Source of the DNA: Halomonas qaidamensis
GTDB lineage: Bacteria; Pseudomonadota; Gammaproteobacteria; Pseudomonadales; Halomonadaceae
Assembly (NCBI RefSeq): GCF_025917315.1
Contig: NZ_CP080627.1
Span: forward strand, 1,240,001-1,304,000
Length of the DNA stretch: 64,000 nucleotides
Reading direction: 5' to 3'
Shown here: positions 7,463 to 18,013 of the stretch, in pieces
Position numbering within the stretch: the first letter of the stretch is position 1
Layout: each line of letters opens with the position of its first letter
Program-made: the position numbers and the translations under genes
The notes under the pieces: model-generated
What the model was told of the DNA's origin: nothing
What the model saw: the letters and a program-made list of their open reading frames with translations, nothing else
Database searches by the model: none

Positions 7463-9286
7463 TTATCCGTTGAGAGATTGGTAAATAGTCTCGGCAAGCG
7501 AGGCATTAATGCCGGGTACACGTGCTAGTTCATCGCGACTGGCCTTTTGAACGCCCTGTAAGCCACCGAAGAAGCGTAGCAGTTCGCGCCGTCTTTTAGG
7601 GCCGATGCCGGGTATATCCTGAAGTGTTGAGGTGCGTCGTGCCTTGTCACGTTGGGCCCGATGGCCGGCAATAGCAAAGCGGTGTGACTCGTCACGAATA
7701 TGCTGAATCAGGTGCAGTGCCGGCGAAGCTGGGTCAAGGGGGAGTGGGTTGTCGGTGGTTTCCAGAAAGAGCGTTTCAAGGCCTGCTTTACGAGTAGTGC
7801 CTTTGGCAACGCCGAGCAAAATGACATTGGTAACCGCTAGGTCGGTTAGTACGCCGCGGGCCATGTTGAGCTGACCTTTGCCCCCATCAATGATTAAAAT
7901 GTCAGGTGCCACGGCTTCGCCACTTTTCACACGTTTGAGTCGACGTGTTAAGGCTTGCTGCATGGCTGCATAGTCATCGCCTGCGGCAACGCCCTCTATG
8001 CGGAAATGACGGTAATCGCTCTTGCGTGGACCCTGATGGTCAAACACTACACAGGAAGCCACGGTTGCTTCCCCATGGCTGTGGCTGATGTCAAAGCACT
8101 CTAGGCGCTCGGGTATTTTGTCTAGTGAGAGAGCTTTCTGAAGGGCTTCAAATCGCTGAGTAAGTTGGGTTTTATTAGCCAGCTGCGAAGAAAGCTGTTG
8201 CTCAGCATTAGTCATTGCTAGGTGCTGCCACTGAGCGCGATGGCCCCTAACTTGGCTGGTAACGCGAACGCGTTTTCCTGCTTGCTGAGAAAGGGCTTCA
8301 GCAATCAGTGTGCTGTCTTCAAGTGGATGACTGGTAATAACTTCACTTGGTACGTTATGAGGCTGTCCGAAGTAGTACTGGCTAACGACCTCTGTCAACA
8401 GCATGTCAGGCGGCAAATCTAGGTCGTTTTTGGGCGTATGATGGCGAGCGCCCAGTAAACGTCCATCGCGTACGCTAAGGATTGATATGCCAAGCACGCC
8501 AGGACGTTGGGCAAGTGCAAAAACGTCGGCATCGCCATGTTCATTATCGACAAACTGCCGTTGCTGCAGCTGGCGCAGCTGCTGTATCTGATCACGTAAC
8601 CTTGCTGCTTCTTCAAAATTTAAGGCACGGCTGGCTGTTTCCATCTCCTCGCTAAGTAGTTGGGTGACATGTTCGCTTTTGCCTTCAAGGCACATAACGG
8701 CATGCTCTACATCGCGTCGGTAATCCGCTTCCGAAATGTAGTCGACACAAGGCGCGCTACAGCGCTGAATTTGGTATTGCAGGCAAGGGCGAGAGCGGTG
8801 GGCAAATACGCTGTCTTCGCAGTTGCGGATGCGGAAGATTTTCTGCATGAGCGCTAGGCTTTCTTTCACTGCCCCACTACTTGGATAGGGCCCTAAATAG
8901 CGTCCATCTCCCTTGCGCTGCCGTGCTCGCTTGTATTCAAGTGCGGGGTAGGCGTGCCGATCAGTAACAAAGATGAAAGGGTATGACTTATCGTCTCTTA
9001 ACAGGATGTTATACGGTGGGCGTAGTTCCTTTATGAGCGTCTGCTCTAGAAGCAATGCTTCGGTTTCGCTGCGAGTAACAGTGATTTGGATATCAGCAAT
9101 GCGTGCCACCATTGCCTGAGTTTTGGCGTTAAGCTGGCCGCGAAAATAGCTAGCAAGGCGCGCTTTTAGGCGCTTAGCTTTACCAACGTATAAGGTGTTG
9201 GTGTGCTCATCCAGCATTCTATAAACACCTGGGGAGGTGCTAACAGAACTTAAAAACTGCTTAGCATCAAAAGTCATAGCTGGCAT
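7463..9286 (-). CDS. uvrC: Excinuclease ABC subunit C
   Basis: UvrC makes the two incisions in nucleotide excision repair after UvrAB has marked the lesion. Domains in order: GIY-YIG nuclease at the N-terminus ([21 protein letters not shown]); a UVR motif ([16 protein letters not shown]) at about 205-220; the RNase H-like nuclease ([18 protein letters not shown] and [12 protein letters not shown] with catalytic aspartates); and a C-terminal pair of helix-hairpin-helices ([26 protein letters not shown]). 607 residues matches the family (E. coli 610). The start may be the ATG three codons in. It sits between the uvrY-like regulator and pgsA, the classic arrangement. Confidence 0.97.
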   Translation of the reverse strand: MPAMTFDAKQFLSSVSTSPGVYRMLDEHTNTLYVGKAKRLKARLASYFRGQLNAKTQAMVARIADIQITVTRSETEALLLEQTLIKELRPPYNILLRDDKSYPFIFVTDRHAYPALEYKRARQRKGDGRYLGPYPSSGAVKESLALMQKIFRIRNCEDSVFAHRSRPCLQYQIQRCSAPCVDYISEADYRRDVEHAVMCLEGKSEHVTQLLSEEMETASRALNFEEAARLRDQIQQLRQLQQRQFVDNEHGDADVFALAQRPGVLGISILSVRDGRLLGARHHTPKNDLDLPPDMLLTEVVSQYYFGQPHNVPSEVITSHPLEDSTLIAEALSQQAGKRVRVTSQVRGHRAQWQHLAMTNAEQQLSSQLANKTQLTQRFEALQKALSLDKIPERLECFDISHSHGEATVASCVVFDHQGPRKSDYRHFRIEGVAAGDDYAAMQQALTRRLKRVKSGEAVAPDILIIDGGKGQLNMARGVLTDLAVTNVILLGVAKGTTRKAGLETLFLETTDNPLPLDPASPALHLIQHIRDESHRFAIAGHRAQRDKARRTSTLQDIPGIGPKRRRELLRFFGGLQGVQKASRDELARVPGINASLAETIYQSLNG

Positions 9287-9322
9287 CGGCGCTTCTAATC
9301 AACAGAAGTTGCGATGGTAGGA

Positions 9323-9973
9323 CTATCCCATGATGGCGTCAAAGCCCTCGACTAAACCATAGCGCAGTGCCAAGTGGGTAAGCTCTACATCAGTGGCTAC
9401 CTGTAGTTTGTCAAATAGCCGATAGCGGTAAGTGTTAACCGTTTTGGGGCTAAGGTGCAAACGGTCAGAAATATCCTGAACGCGCTGACAATTTACAATC
9501 ATAAGGGCAATTTGTAGCTCTCGGTGCGACAAGTGCTGAAAGGGGTTGTCCTCATCAGTAAAATGGGAAAGCGCCAGTCGCTGAGCGATCTCTTTACTAA
9601 CATAGCGCCTTCCGTGAAAGACTTGACGAATAGCATCGGTCATTTCAGTTGCGTCAGCGCCTTTGCTAAGGAAGCCGATTGCTCCTGCTTCTAGCATAAG
9701 TCGTAATGCGCTATCTTCCATATGCGCGGTTAAGATCAGTACCCTAACGTCTTCCATTGTTCTATGAATACGTCGAGTTGCTTCAAGGCCTCCGATGCCA
9801 GGCATGCGAATATCCATCACAACAATGTCAGGTTTTAAGCGACGGCATTCAGTGACTGCGCTTTCACCATCGTCAACTTCGCCTACGATCTTGATATCGC
9901 ACTCTTCGTTAAGCAGGTGAGCAATACTGGTTCTCACCAGGTGATGATCATCGGCGATTAAAATTTTGATCAA
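9323..9973 (-). CDS. uvrY: LuxR-family response regulator, GacA/UvrY type
   Basis: This 216-residue two-domain regulator has an N-terminal receiver: acidic pair IADDHH, phospho-acceptor Asp in DIVVMDIRMPG at about residue 54, and Lys in FLSKGAD. The C-terminal LuxR helix-turn-helix reads LSHRELQIALMIVN...ISDRLHLSPKTVNTYRYRLFDKL. With uvrC and pgsA directly downstream it is the orthologue-position counterpart of GacA/UvrY. In other gammaproteobacteria that regulator answers to GacS/BarA and drives CsrA-binding small RNAs. The start is TTG at 9971-9973, with GGAG eight bases before it; no ATG fits. No sensor kinase is nearby. Confidence 0.93.
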   Translation of the reverse strand: MIKILIADDHHLVRTSIAHLLNEECDIKIVGEVDDGESAVTECRRLKPDIVVMDIRMPGIGGLEATRRIHRTMEDVRVLILTAHMEDSALRLMLEAGAIGFLSKGADATEMTDAIRQVFHGRRYVSKEIAQRLALSHFTDEDNPFQHLSHRELQIALMIVNCQRVQDISDRLHLSPKTVNTYRYRLFDKLQVATDVELTHLALRYGLVEGFDAIMG

Positions 9974-10089
9974 GGTGCTGGCTCCTGCATAAAATCATCG
10001 TAGTGGTGGGCGAAAGCCACGGTTGCAAGGTATAGAGTGCCACAGCTCTTATCAAAGGAGAATTTAGTTGATCGTTGTTCATCATTAGC

Positions 10090-10119
10090 TTGACGTTAAG
10101 CGATCTGTCAGCGTACTAT
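10090..10119 (+). promoter_or_regulatory. Probable promoter of tRNA-Ala
   Basis: TTGACG (10090-10095) and TACTAT (10114-10119) are spaced by 18 bp and lie about 50 bp before the tRNA. Both hexamers are one or two bases from consensus. Confidence 0.5.
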
Positions 10120-10167
10120 TTTTCGCCGTTATAGGAAGCGATTTGAAAACGTCGCTTAAAAGTATGT

Positions 10168-10243
10168 GGGGCCTTAGCTCAGCTGGGAGAGCGCAACACT
10201 GGCAGTGTTGAGGTCAGCGGTTCGATCCCGCTAGGCTCCACCA
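10168..10243 (+). tRNA. tRNA-Ala (GGC)
   Basis: A 76-nt gene runs from GGGGCCTTAGCTCAG to AGGCTCCACCA with CCA encoded. The anticodon loop ACTGGCAGT centres on GGC. The acceptor stem pairs throughout apart from one G-U. It stands alone between the regulator gene and argF. Confidence 0.97.
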
Positions 10244-10296
10244 ATTTGTTATTGTTAATAATATTGTTGGCATTACTGACATTGTTGATAGAATCC

Positions 10297-10328
10297 AAAA
10301 AAGCGCCCATGGTAATGGGCGCTTTTTT
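10297..10328. terminator. Bidirectional terminator between tRNA-Ala and argF
   Basis: A 10-bp stem (10301-10310 with 10315-10324, arms AAGCGCCCAT and ATGGGCGCTT) has a 4-nt loop. It has T8 on the plus strand and T6 on the minus strand. It can end both the tRNA-Ala transcript and the convergent argF. Confidence 0.85.
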
Positions 10329-10368
10329 TTAACTATTTATTCGTCAAATGAACGTTTGGGTTTTCTGG

Positions 10369-11292
10369 CTATTCGTCAGTAATTTTACCGAGCAGTAAAA
10401 ACTCAATCAGGGCTTTTTGAGCGTGCAGACGGTTGCCTGCTTCTTGCCATACGACAGCGCGCGGGTCATCTAGCAGAGTGGTGCTAATCTCTTCACCGCG
10501 GTGAGCAGGTAAGCAGTGTAGGAAAAGCACGTCAGGTTGTGCGCTGTCGAGCATCGCTTCGGTGACTTGGAATCCGGCAAAATCGGTTTCACGCTTAGCC
10601 TGTTCTTCTTCCTGCCCCATGGATGCCCACACATCTGTAGTAATCAAGTCGGCCCCTTTGACGGCTTCTTGTGGGTCGTGCAGCAGTGTGATGCAGTCGC
10701 TGGCCGCTTCCATGATGTCAGCGCGAGGTTCATACCCTTTCGGGCAGCAAATGCGCAGATGGAAGCCAAATTGGCGAGCAGCATTAATCCAAGAGTGGCA
10801 CATGTTATTGCCATCCCCCACCCAAACCGCCGTGCGCCCTTTTACACTGCCGCGTAGTTCGGTCCAGGTCATCACATCCGCCAATAGTTGGCAGGGGTGA
10901 TAGTCGTCACTCAAGGCATTAATGACAGGCACGCTGCTGGCGCTTGCGTAAGCCTCTAGTCCCGCGTGGGAGAAGGTGCGGATCATTACCGCATCGACCA
11001 TTTCAGACAGCACTCGGGCAGTATCTTCGATAGGCTCGCCGCGCCCTAACTGTGTGTCGCGGGGGGAGAGAAAGAGCGCATGGCCGCCGAACTGTGCCAT
11101 GCCGGTTTCAAACGATACGCGGGTGCGGGTGGATGATTTTTCAAAAATCATCGCCAGCGTGCGGTTAGGCAGCGGTGTGTACACCGGGCCGTTAGCCTTT
11201 AGCTCGGTTTTGATCTTAATCGCACGCTGAATCAGGTACGCCAGCTCATCTGGGGTTAAATCCAGCAAGGTTAAGAAATGGCGTGTCGCCAT
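10369..11292 (-). CDS. argF: Ornithine carbamoyltransferase, anabolic type
   Basis: ArgF joins carbamoyl phosphate and ornithine to citrulline in arginine synthesis. The carbamoyl-phosphate loop [13 protein letters not shown] (STRTR) is at about residues 49-61. FHPCQ-type YHPCQLLAD is at about 131-139, and the ornithine-binding [10 protein letters not shown] (HCLP) is near 260. 307 residues is standard. SD GGAGAGA lies before the ATG. I see no clear ARG box in the upstream 220 bp, so arginine control cannot be claimed from the sequence. Confidence 0.96.
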   Translation of the reverse strand: MATRHFLTLLDLTPDELAYLIQRAIKIKTELKANGPVYTPLPNRTLAMIFEKSSTRTRVSFETGMAQFGGHALFLSPRDTQLGRGEPIEDTARVLSEMVDAVMIRTFSHAGLEAYASASSVPVINALSDDYHPCQLLADVMTWTELRGSVKGRTAVWVGDGNNMCHSWINAARQFGFHLRICCPKGYEPRADIMEAASDCITLLHDPQEAVKGADLITTDVWASMGQEEEQAKRETDFAGFQVTEAMLDSAQPDVLFLHCLPAHRGEEISTTLLDDPRAVVWQEAGNRLHAQKALIEFLLLGKITDE

Positions 11293-11512
11293 GATGGTAT
11301 CTCTCCGCGCAAAAACACTATCCTAGCGATGCTAGGGGGGATGCGCAACGCGCCTGGCATGCGTAGAATGAGTCGCTATATGTAAGGCCGAGTAGTTTGC
11401 TCAAGTATTAACTTGCACAGCAATAAAAGGTAATCTTCGGCTAAAGGGTTAAAGCCAGTTAACGAATTGCGTAAACTGGCGCCATAACATTCCTTGTTTC
11501 TAGGAGCACATC

Positions 11513-11863
11513 ATGAGCACGACTGCCGAAAATATTCAGCGCCAAATTAGCGAAAACCCTATCCTCATCTACATGAAGGGCACGCCACAACTACCGCAGT
11601 GCGGTTTTTCCGCGCAAACAGTACAGGCGTTGATGAGCTGCGGCGAACGTTTTGCCTTTGTTAACGTGTTGGATAATCCAGACGTTCGCGCTGAACTGCC
11701 GAAAATTGCTAACTGGCCAACCTTTCCGCAACTATGGGTCGAAGGCGAGCTGGTAGGCGGTTGCGACATCGTAGTCGAGATGCATCAAAGCGGTGAACTT
11801 GAGAAGCTGATTAAAGAAGCTGCCCAACGCGTTGGCGCTGCTGAGAGCGGCGACAACGCTTAA
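11513..11863 (+). CDS. grxD: Monothiol glutaredoxin Grx4 family
   Basis: This 116-residue glutaredoxin carries the monothiol active site CGFS (residues about 31-34, in PQLPQCGFSAQTV), preceded by YMKGTP. It also has the glutathione-binding NWPTFPQLWVEGELVGGCDI (WPT and GGCD). Proteins of this type bind a shared [2Fe-2S] cluster through CGFS and glutathione and pass it on in iron-sulfur trafficking with BolA partners. It is a single gene; SD AGGAGC lies before the ATG. Confidence 0.95.
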   Translation: MSTTAENIQRQISENPILIYMKGTPQLPQCGFSAQTVQALMSCGERFAFVNVLDNPDVRAELPKIANWPTFPQLWVEGELVGGCDIVVEMHQSGELEKLIKEAAQRVGAAESGDNA

Positions 11864-12021
11864 CGATTAGTGCCCCATGCCGCTCAGTCGTTAGAGCTGC
11901 TAGTCTATGAGACTGTTGGTTTACCAGTCTATAAGCTGGGCGGTTGGCGGGCTGCAGCGCAGCCGCTAGAATGGTGCTCTTTTCGCATCGACAGTTAGCC
12001 CGCCAAAGGAAGTAGTGCTCA

Positions 12022-13980
<1,959 letters not shown>

Positions 13981-14034
13981 CCGCGATGGTTGACTCGCAA
14001 TGTTCATATTTTTGTTCCTTAAGGAGATAAGCGC

Positions 14035-14361
14035 ATGTTTAAAGGTGGAATGGGCAACATAATGAAGCAAGCCCAAGAAATGCAGGAGAAGATGCAGCAG
14101 GTTCAAGAAGAAGCTGCGAAAGCAGAAGTACATGGCGAAGCGGGCGCGGGTATGGTGAAAATCACCATGAATGGTCGCCATGATGTCATCGATGTCAACA
14201 TTGACCCCAGTGTTCTTGAAGAAGATAAAGAGCTTCTGGAAGATTTGCTTGCCGCGGCCGTGAATGACGCTGTTCGCAAAGTAGAAGCAAATTCCAAGGC
14301 GAAGATGGAAGAAGCAACGGCAGGCTTAAACTTGCCACCCGGCTTTAAGATGCCGTTCTAA
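14035..14361 (+). CDS. ybaB: YbaB/EbfC family nucleoid-associated protein
   Basis: The 108-residue protein starts [21 protein letters not shown], the helical coiled region of the family. It continues with the beta-sheet core [19 protein letters not shown] and a second helix, ending in [10 protein letters not shown]. Such proteins form tweezer-like dimers that bind DNA and alter its compaction. AAGGAG lies before the ATG. It stands between dnaX and recR, the conserved dnaX-ybaB-recR order, with only 3 bp to recR. Confidence 0.96.
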   Translation: MFKGGMGNIMKQAQEMQEKMQQVQEEAAKAEVHGEAGAGMVKITMNGRHDVIDVNIDPSVLEEDKELLEDLLAAAVNDAVRKVEANSKAKMEEATAGLNLPPGFKMPF

Positions 14362-14364
14362 ACC

Positions 14365-14970
14365 ATGCGTTTTTCCCCGCTTGTTGAGCAACTGATGGAC
14401 GCTTTTCGCGTATTGCCAGGCGTTGGGCCGAAAACGGCTCAACGTATGGCTATGCATTTACTAGAGCGCGAACGCCCAGGTGGACAGCGGTTGGCGGCGG
14501 TAATTCAGCAGGCCATTGAAGAAGTAGGTTATTGTCAGCGCTGCCGTACATTGACCGAAGCGGATATCTGCGTGCTGTGCGAAAGTAGCCGTCGTGATGA
14601 TTCACTCCTGTGCGTTGTGGAGTCACCTGCTGATCAACTTGCTATTGAGGAGGCGGGCGGCTTCCATGGTCGTTATTTTGTGTTACATGGCCATCTCTCT
14701 CCTCTGGATGGTATTGGCCCTGATGCCATCGGCTTAGATTTATTGGAAAGCCTCATCGCAGAGGGCAACATCCGTGAAGTAGTGCTTGCCACCAATCCCA
14801 CTGTGGAAGGCGAGGCGACAGCACACTTTATTGCTGCCCAACTTTCTCATTACGGTGTCTCTTTCTCTCGGCTCGCCTATGGTGTGCCCATGGGGGGGGA
14901 ACTTGAGTATGTCGACGGTGGTACGCTAAGCCGCGCCTTTAATGGTCGCCAGCCTTTTGCCAGCGATTGA
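14365..14970 (+). CDS. recR: Recombination protein RecR
   Basis: RecR works with RecO (and RecF) to load RecA on gapped DNA. The 201-residue product has the N-terminal helix-hairpin-helix [18 protein letters not shown] four-Cys zinc finger follows (CQRC...CVLC, residues about 57-72). The Toprim domain shows [15 protein letters not shown] and [16 protein letters not shown], and the protein ends with a Walker-like [15 protein letters not shown]. It is 3 bp after ybaB, and its stop overlaps the TTG at which the rnd frame opens. Confidence 0.97.
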   Translation: MRFSPLVEQLMDAFRVLPGVGPKTAQRMAMHLLERERPGGQRLAAVIQQAIEEVGYCQRCRTLTEADICVLCESSRRDDSLLCVVESPADQLAIEEAGGFHGRYFVLHGHLSPLDGIGPDAIGLDLLESLIAEGNIREVVLATNPTVEGEATAHFIAAQLSHYGVSFSRLAYGVPMGGELEYVDGGTLSRAFNGRQPFASD

Positions 14971-16157
14971 CCCTTACAAAAAACGCAAACGCTTATGCGC
15001 TTGTGCCAACCCGGAAGTGTGCTTTGTCCTCTTTAGCCCCCCCGTTGTATCAATGGATTGATAGTGCTGACGCCTTAGATGCTGCTTGCGAGCAAGTCGC
15101 CGGTGCCAGTGTCATTGCCCTCGACACTGAATTTTTCCGCGAAAATACATTTTTTCCGGTGCCAGCGCTTGTTCAATTCACCACGGGTGATACGGCTTAT
15201 TTAGTCGATCCGTTGAGCACGCCCTGTACTGCTGCCTTTCGTGACTTGCTGCAAAATAGCGCCATTAAACTACTGCACGCGTGCAGTGAAGATTTAGAGG
15301 TTTTCCAGCATTGGGCAGGCGTATTACCAACACCACTTATCGATACACAGGTTGCGCAGGCTTTTTTAGGTGAAACCCCCGGCATGGGCTATCAAAAACT
15401 GGTAGAGCATTGGATGGGAGAAACGCTGCCTAAAGAAGAAACGCGTTCCAACTGGTTAGAACGTCCCTTGACGCCCTCTCAGTGTGAATACGCGGCGTTA
15501 GATGTTATTTATTTGCTGAAAGTGTGGAGATTACAAGCTGAAAAGCTTGAGCAACTAGGTCGACGTGAATGGCTTGACGATGAGTGTGCCAGCCTGATTG
15601 AGCAGGCGGGACGCAGTGTTGAAAGCGACGGCCAGTGGTATACGCGCCAGCGGCAGTTATGGCGTCTTGATCCCCATCAGCTTGAGGCCTACCGTTTAAT
15701 GACCATTTGGCGGGAAGGGGAAACCCGGCGCCGTGATTTACCGCGTAACTGGTTAGTCAGCGATAAACTATTGTTTGCGGTAGCGGAAAAAATGCCCAAA
15801 AACCGCTATGAGTTGGCCGAGATTGAGGGAGTCAAACCGCCGCTGATTAAAAAAGAGGGCGACACGTTGTTAGCGCTGGTGAAGCAGGCTCAGCACTGCC
15901 CTGAAGATAATCTGCCTGCGCGTTGGCCAGATCCAATGCATCCTGCGTTTAAGCGGCGCTTTAAAGCACTAAAAAAAGTGGTGGTTGATAAGGCGGCTGA
16001 ATTGCAAATAGCGCCGGAAATGCTATTGCGGCGGCGAGATATTGAGGGGCTGGTGATGCAGCGGCTCGCTAATCAGCCGCTAACGCCTCCTGGTGGCTGG
16101 CGTCATACTTACCTAACTCAAGAAATTTATCAGGCGCTTGAGGAGTCATCGCAATGA
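14967..16157 (+). CDS. rnd: Ribonuclease D
   Basis: RNase D is a 3'-5' exonuclease that trims tRNA precursors. The DEDD nuclease motifs are all present: LDTEF (Exo I), [12 protein letters not shown] with Asp in Exo II, and [13 protein letters not shown] (Y-x3-D, Exo III). The first HRDC domain follows (about 225-300: [24 protein letters not shown]). A second helical domain fills the C-terminus. The frame opens at TTG 14967, overlapping recR. The family core starts only near [12 protein letters not shown] (about residue 27), so a later start, for example GTG at about 15003, is possible. The stop overlaps ycgL by 4 bp. Confidence 0.93.
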   Translation: MTLTKNANAYALVPTRKCALSSLAPPLYQWIDSADALDAACEQVAGASVIALDTEFFRENTFFPVPALVQFTTGDTAYLVDPLSTPCTAAFRDLLQNSAIKLLHACSEDLEVFQHWAGVLPTPLIDTQVAQAFLGETPGMGYQKLVEHWMGETLPKEETRSNWLERPLTPSQCEYAALDVIYLLKVWRLQAEKLEQLGRREWLDDECASLIEQAGRSVESDGQWYTRQRQLWRLDPHQLEAYRLMTIWREGETRRRDLPRNWLVSDKLLFAVAEKMPKNRYELAEIEGVKPPLIKKEGDTLLALVKQAQHCPEDNLPARWPDPMHPAFKRRFKALKKVVVDKAAELQIAPEMLLRRRDIEGLVMQRLANQPLTPPGGWRHTYLTQEIYQALEESSQ

Positions 16158-16447
16158 GCGAGAAACTGCTTTGTGAAATTTTAAAAAGCTCACGTAAAGA
16201 CGAGATGTACCTCTATATAGACAAGCAGAAAGGGTTGTCATCCGTACCCGAGGCGCTAATGGAAACCTTTGGTAAGCCAGTGCCGGTACTGACAATGATA
16301 TTGACCGCCGACAAAAAGCTGGCTCGGGTGAACGCAGCCGATGTGATGTCCGCCATCCAAGAGCAAGGCTTTTATCTACAAATGCCGCCTGCGAAAGAAG
16401 CCTATTTGCTGGATGTTCACCGTGCGCAAGCGGCTAACCGCGAATGA
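16154..16447 (+). CDS. ycgL: YcgL domain protein
   Basis: This 97-residue protein matches the YcgL fold family: it begins CEILKSSRKDEMYLYIDKQ and continues LSSVPEALMETFGKPVPVL...ILTADKKLARV. It ends with the helix VMSAIQEQGFYLQMPP. The family's biochemical role is not established. It overlaps the end of rnd by 4 bp (ATGA), so the two are translationally coupled; the rnd-ycgL pairing recurs in gammaproteobacteria. Confidence 0.92.
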   Translation: MSEKLLCEILKSSRKDEMYLYIDKQKGLSSVPEALMETFGKPVPVLTMILTADKKLARVNAADVMSAIQEQGFYLQMPPAKEAYLLDVHRAQAANRE

Positions 16448-16499
16448 ATGTTTTGCTATGAACGTTTTGTTATGAACCTTTTGTTATGAACTTTCTTGC
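16444..16499 (+). repeat. 14-bp tandem repeat carrying successive ATG codons
   Basis: Four units with a 14-bp period (ATGAATGTTTTGCT, ATGAACGTTTTGTT, ATGAACCTTTTGTT, then ATGAACTTTCTTGC) run from the ycgL stop into the start of the next gene. Each begins with ATG, at 16444, 16458, 16472 and 16486. Because 14 is not a multiple of three, successive ATGs fall in different frames; only 16486 opens the long frame. Confidence 0.85.
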
Positions 16500-17121
16500 C
16501 CATGCTTGGCTTGCCCATGCTGGAAGTGATGAGTTCCTTTACGGAAATCTGATTGCTGACGGTGTGAAGGGGCAAGACCTCACGGCTTGGTCGCCAGAAG
16601 TTGCTAGTGGCATACGTCATCATCGCCGCGTGGATGCTTGGATTGACCGGCACCCAAACGTTTTAAAGGCAAAGCGGCGCGCGCCAAGCGCTCAGCGGCG
16701 TTATGTTGGTATCGCGTTAGATATCGTGTGGGATCATTTTCTTGCTCGTCAACAGGCGGGAGAGCAGCAGCATCAGTTAATTGAGCGCTGCTATCAGCTG
16801 TTACAGGCTTGGCCTGCGCCGCAACGCCTGTCTACCATGATGCCACTCATGATTAAGCATGACTGGTTGCACCGATACGCTGATTTTGACTTTACCTGTC
16901 GTGCAGTAGCAGGCGTTGGTCAACGGCTATCGGGGCCTAACCGTTTAGCAGAGTTAGTGCCTTGGCTTTACGAAGACTACCCATGCTTAGCAGCCGACTT
17001 CTCAGTGTTATGGCAAGAGTGCCGTGCCACGCTAACCAGCAGTGGTGGTACTACGGAGGGTGGAGATTATTTAAAGATGGTGAAAGTAAAGGGAATCAAT
17101 GATGGTGGCGGCTATGCGTGA
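16486..17121 (+). CDS. acpH: ACP phosphodiesterase (AcpH) family protein, DUF479
   Basis: AcpH-type enzymes remove the phosphopantetheine group from holo acyl-carrier protein. The 211-residue product has the HD-like pattern of the family: MNFLAHAWLAH at the N-terminus, GNLIADGVKG, GIRHHRRVDAWIDRHP with paired histidines, and DIVWDHFLAR (Asp-His) in the metal-site region. The ATG at 16486 is the last unit of a 14-bp tandem repeat and has no clear ribosome site. Translation may therefore depend on coupling to ycgL, which ends 39 bp upstream. The end overlaps the next gene. The family is clear; the reaction is taken from E. coli AcpH. Confidence 0.85.
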   Translation: MNFLAHAWLAHAGSDEFLYGNLIADGVKGQDLTAWSPEVASGIRHHRRVDAWIDRHPNVLKAKRRAPSAQRRYVGIALDIVWDHFLARQQAGEQQHQLIERCYQLLQAWPAPQRLSTMMPLMIKHDWLHRYADFDFTCRAVAGVGQRLSGPNRLAELVPWLYEDYPCLAADFSVLWQECRATLTSSGGTTEGGDYLKMVKVKGINDGGGYA

Positions 17122-17560
17122 GCGCTTCTGGGAAAGATACTCGCTAGAAGAATTAACGCCCCAAGAGTGGGAGGCGTTATGCGATGGCTGTGGCCAATGT
17201 TGCTTGTTGAAGCTCCACGACGATGAAACGCAAGAATTGGCAGTGCTTAACGTTGCCTGTCGGTTACTGGATATTCACAGCTGTCAGTGCAGTGACTATG
17301 AAAATCGCTTCGATAGCGTACCCGACTGTACGCAACTGACGCCTGAACTTGTCAAAGAGTTTACTTGGCTGCCGCACACATGTGGCTATCGGCGTGTTGC
17401 TGAAGGGCGCAAACTAGCAGGATGGCATCCATTACTTAGTAATGATGCGGAGCGCGTTCACAGAAAAGGCGTTAGCGTAAGAAGCTTTGCGGTTTCCCAG
17501 GACGATGTACCTGAGCGCCAACTAGAAGATCATATTATCGCAGTGTTGCCGATGACTTAA
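17099..17560 (+). CDS. ycgN: YcgN family protein (UPF0260), cysteine cluster
   Basis: It shares a long near-unbroken similarity with E. coli YcgN as I recall it: LCDGCGQCCLLKL, NVACRLLDIHSCQCSDYENRF, EFTWLPHTCGYR and AGWHPLL. Eight cysteines in CxxCxxCC and CxC patterns suggest an iron-sulfur or zinc site. The function is unknown. ATG at 17099 has AAAGGGA just upstream; MRERFW at 17114 is an alternative. It overlaps the AcpH-like gene by 23 bp, completing a coupled rnd-ycgL-acpH-ycgN run. Confidence 0.9.
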   Translation: MMVAAMRERFWERYSLEELTPQEWEALCDGCGQCCLLKLHDDETQELAVLNVACRLLDIHSCQCSDYENRFDSVPDCTQLTPELVKEFTWLPHTCGYRRVAEGRKLAGWHPLLSNDAERVHRKGVSVRSFAVSQDDVPERQLEDHIIAVLPMT

Positions 17561-17612
17561 ATCCATAAGTCGCCCTCCCTGGCACGTGTCTGACCGCTGG
17601 CTAACCAACATG

Positions 17613-17780
17613 TTAGCTGGCGGTTTTGGTTTTTGTGCTATCCCAAATGGTTAAAAATGCTTCTTTAAACGGCAAAGGCTGTGGTGCTTTTGCTGTTTTT
17701 AACGTAGCCAGCTGCTGTGTAGACGCGCGTGTTTTTGGCGAAGTATCCCAAATCGTTGGAAACTGTTCTTTATAGTTCAT
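17613..17780 (-). CDS. Unrecognised 55-residue protein with duplicated TIWD motif
   Basis: I do not recognise a family. ATG at 17778-17780 is preceded by AGGAG at a good distance (AGGAGAACACC-ATG), and the frame runs 55 codons to TAA at 17613-17615. The product begins MNYKEQFPTIWDTSPKT and ends FKEAFLTIWDSTKTKTAS. The two ends are an internal repeat: KE-x-F-x-TIWD followed by Ser/Thr/Lys. They are joined by a Lys/Thr/Ala/Pro-rich linker of about 23 residues. There is no signal peptide or membrane helix and no cysteine; the charge is basic. Upstream lie two strong palindromes. It lies between ycgN (convergent) and ptrB (same direction, separated by a terminator), so it is a stand-alone unit. 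A soluble peptide that binds a partner through the repeated motif is a guess only. Confidence 0.7.
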   Translation of the reverse strand: MNYKEQFPTIWDTSPKTRASTQQLATLKTAKAPQPLPFKEAFLTIWDSTKTKTAS

Positions 17781-17815
17781 GGTGTTCTCCTAATTACGTG
17801 TTAGATCAAATTGTG

Positions 17816-17835
17816 CATTAGACATTTGTCTAATG
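17816..17835. promoter_or_regulatory. Palindromic operator-like site upstream of the 55-residue protein
   Basis: Two 9-bp arms, CATTAGACA and TGTCTAATG, are perfect reverse complements around a 2-bp centre, 36 bp before the ATG. Size and position suit a dimeric repressor site. No regulator gene is adjacent, so the binding protein is unknown. Confidence 0.55.
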
Positions 17836-17858
17836 AGCATATGGGTAGTATGGCGTAA

Positions 17859-17895
17859 AAATTATTTTATGGAAAGTATTTCCATAAAATAATTT
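17859..17895. repeat. 37-bp perfect inverted repeat, AT-rich
   Basis: Arms of 17 bp (17859-17875 and 17879-17895; left arm ends TTATGGAAA, right arm begins TTTCCATAA) flank a 3-nt centre without a mismatch. It lies between the ptrB terminator and the promoter region of the 55-residue protein. It lacks a GC-rich stem, so it is not a normal terminator. Confidence 0.75.
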
Positions 17896-17901
17896 GCTGA
17901 C

Positions 17902-17928
17902 AAAAAAGCAGCGCCTAAGCGCTGCTTT
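17902..17928 (-). terminator. Terminator of ptrB
   Basis: A 10-bp stem (17905-17914 with 17919-17928, arms AAAGCAGCGC and GCGCTGCTTT) with a 4-nt loop is followed on the minus strand by T6. It lies 86 bp past the ptrB stop. Confidence 0.8.
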
Positions 17929-18013
17929 ACACGTTATCTAGGTTAAGTCTTGATATTTTTCTAGTGCTAAAGGCCTCCGCTAGGTCAAATACCTGTGGCG
18001 CTTTGGAACAGCG

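Noticed and set aside
11864..12021. SRP RNA (ffs), sometimes found upstream of dnaX
   Set aside because: The conserved GGTCCGGAAGGAAGCAGC core is absent.
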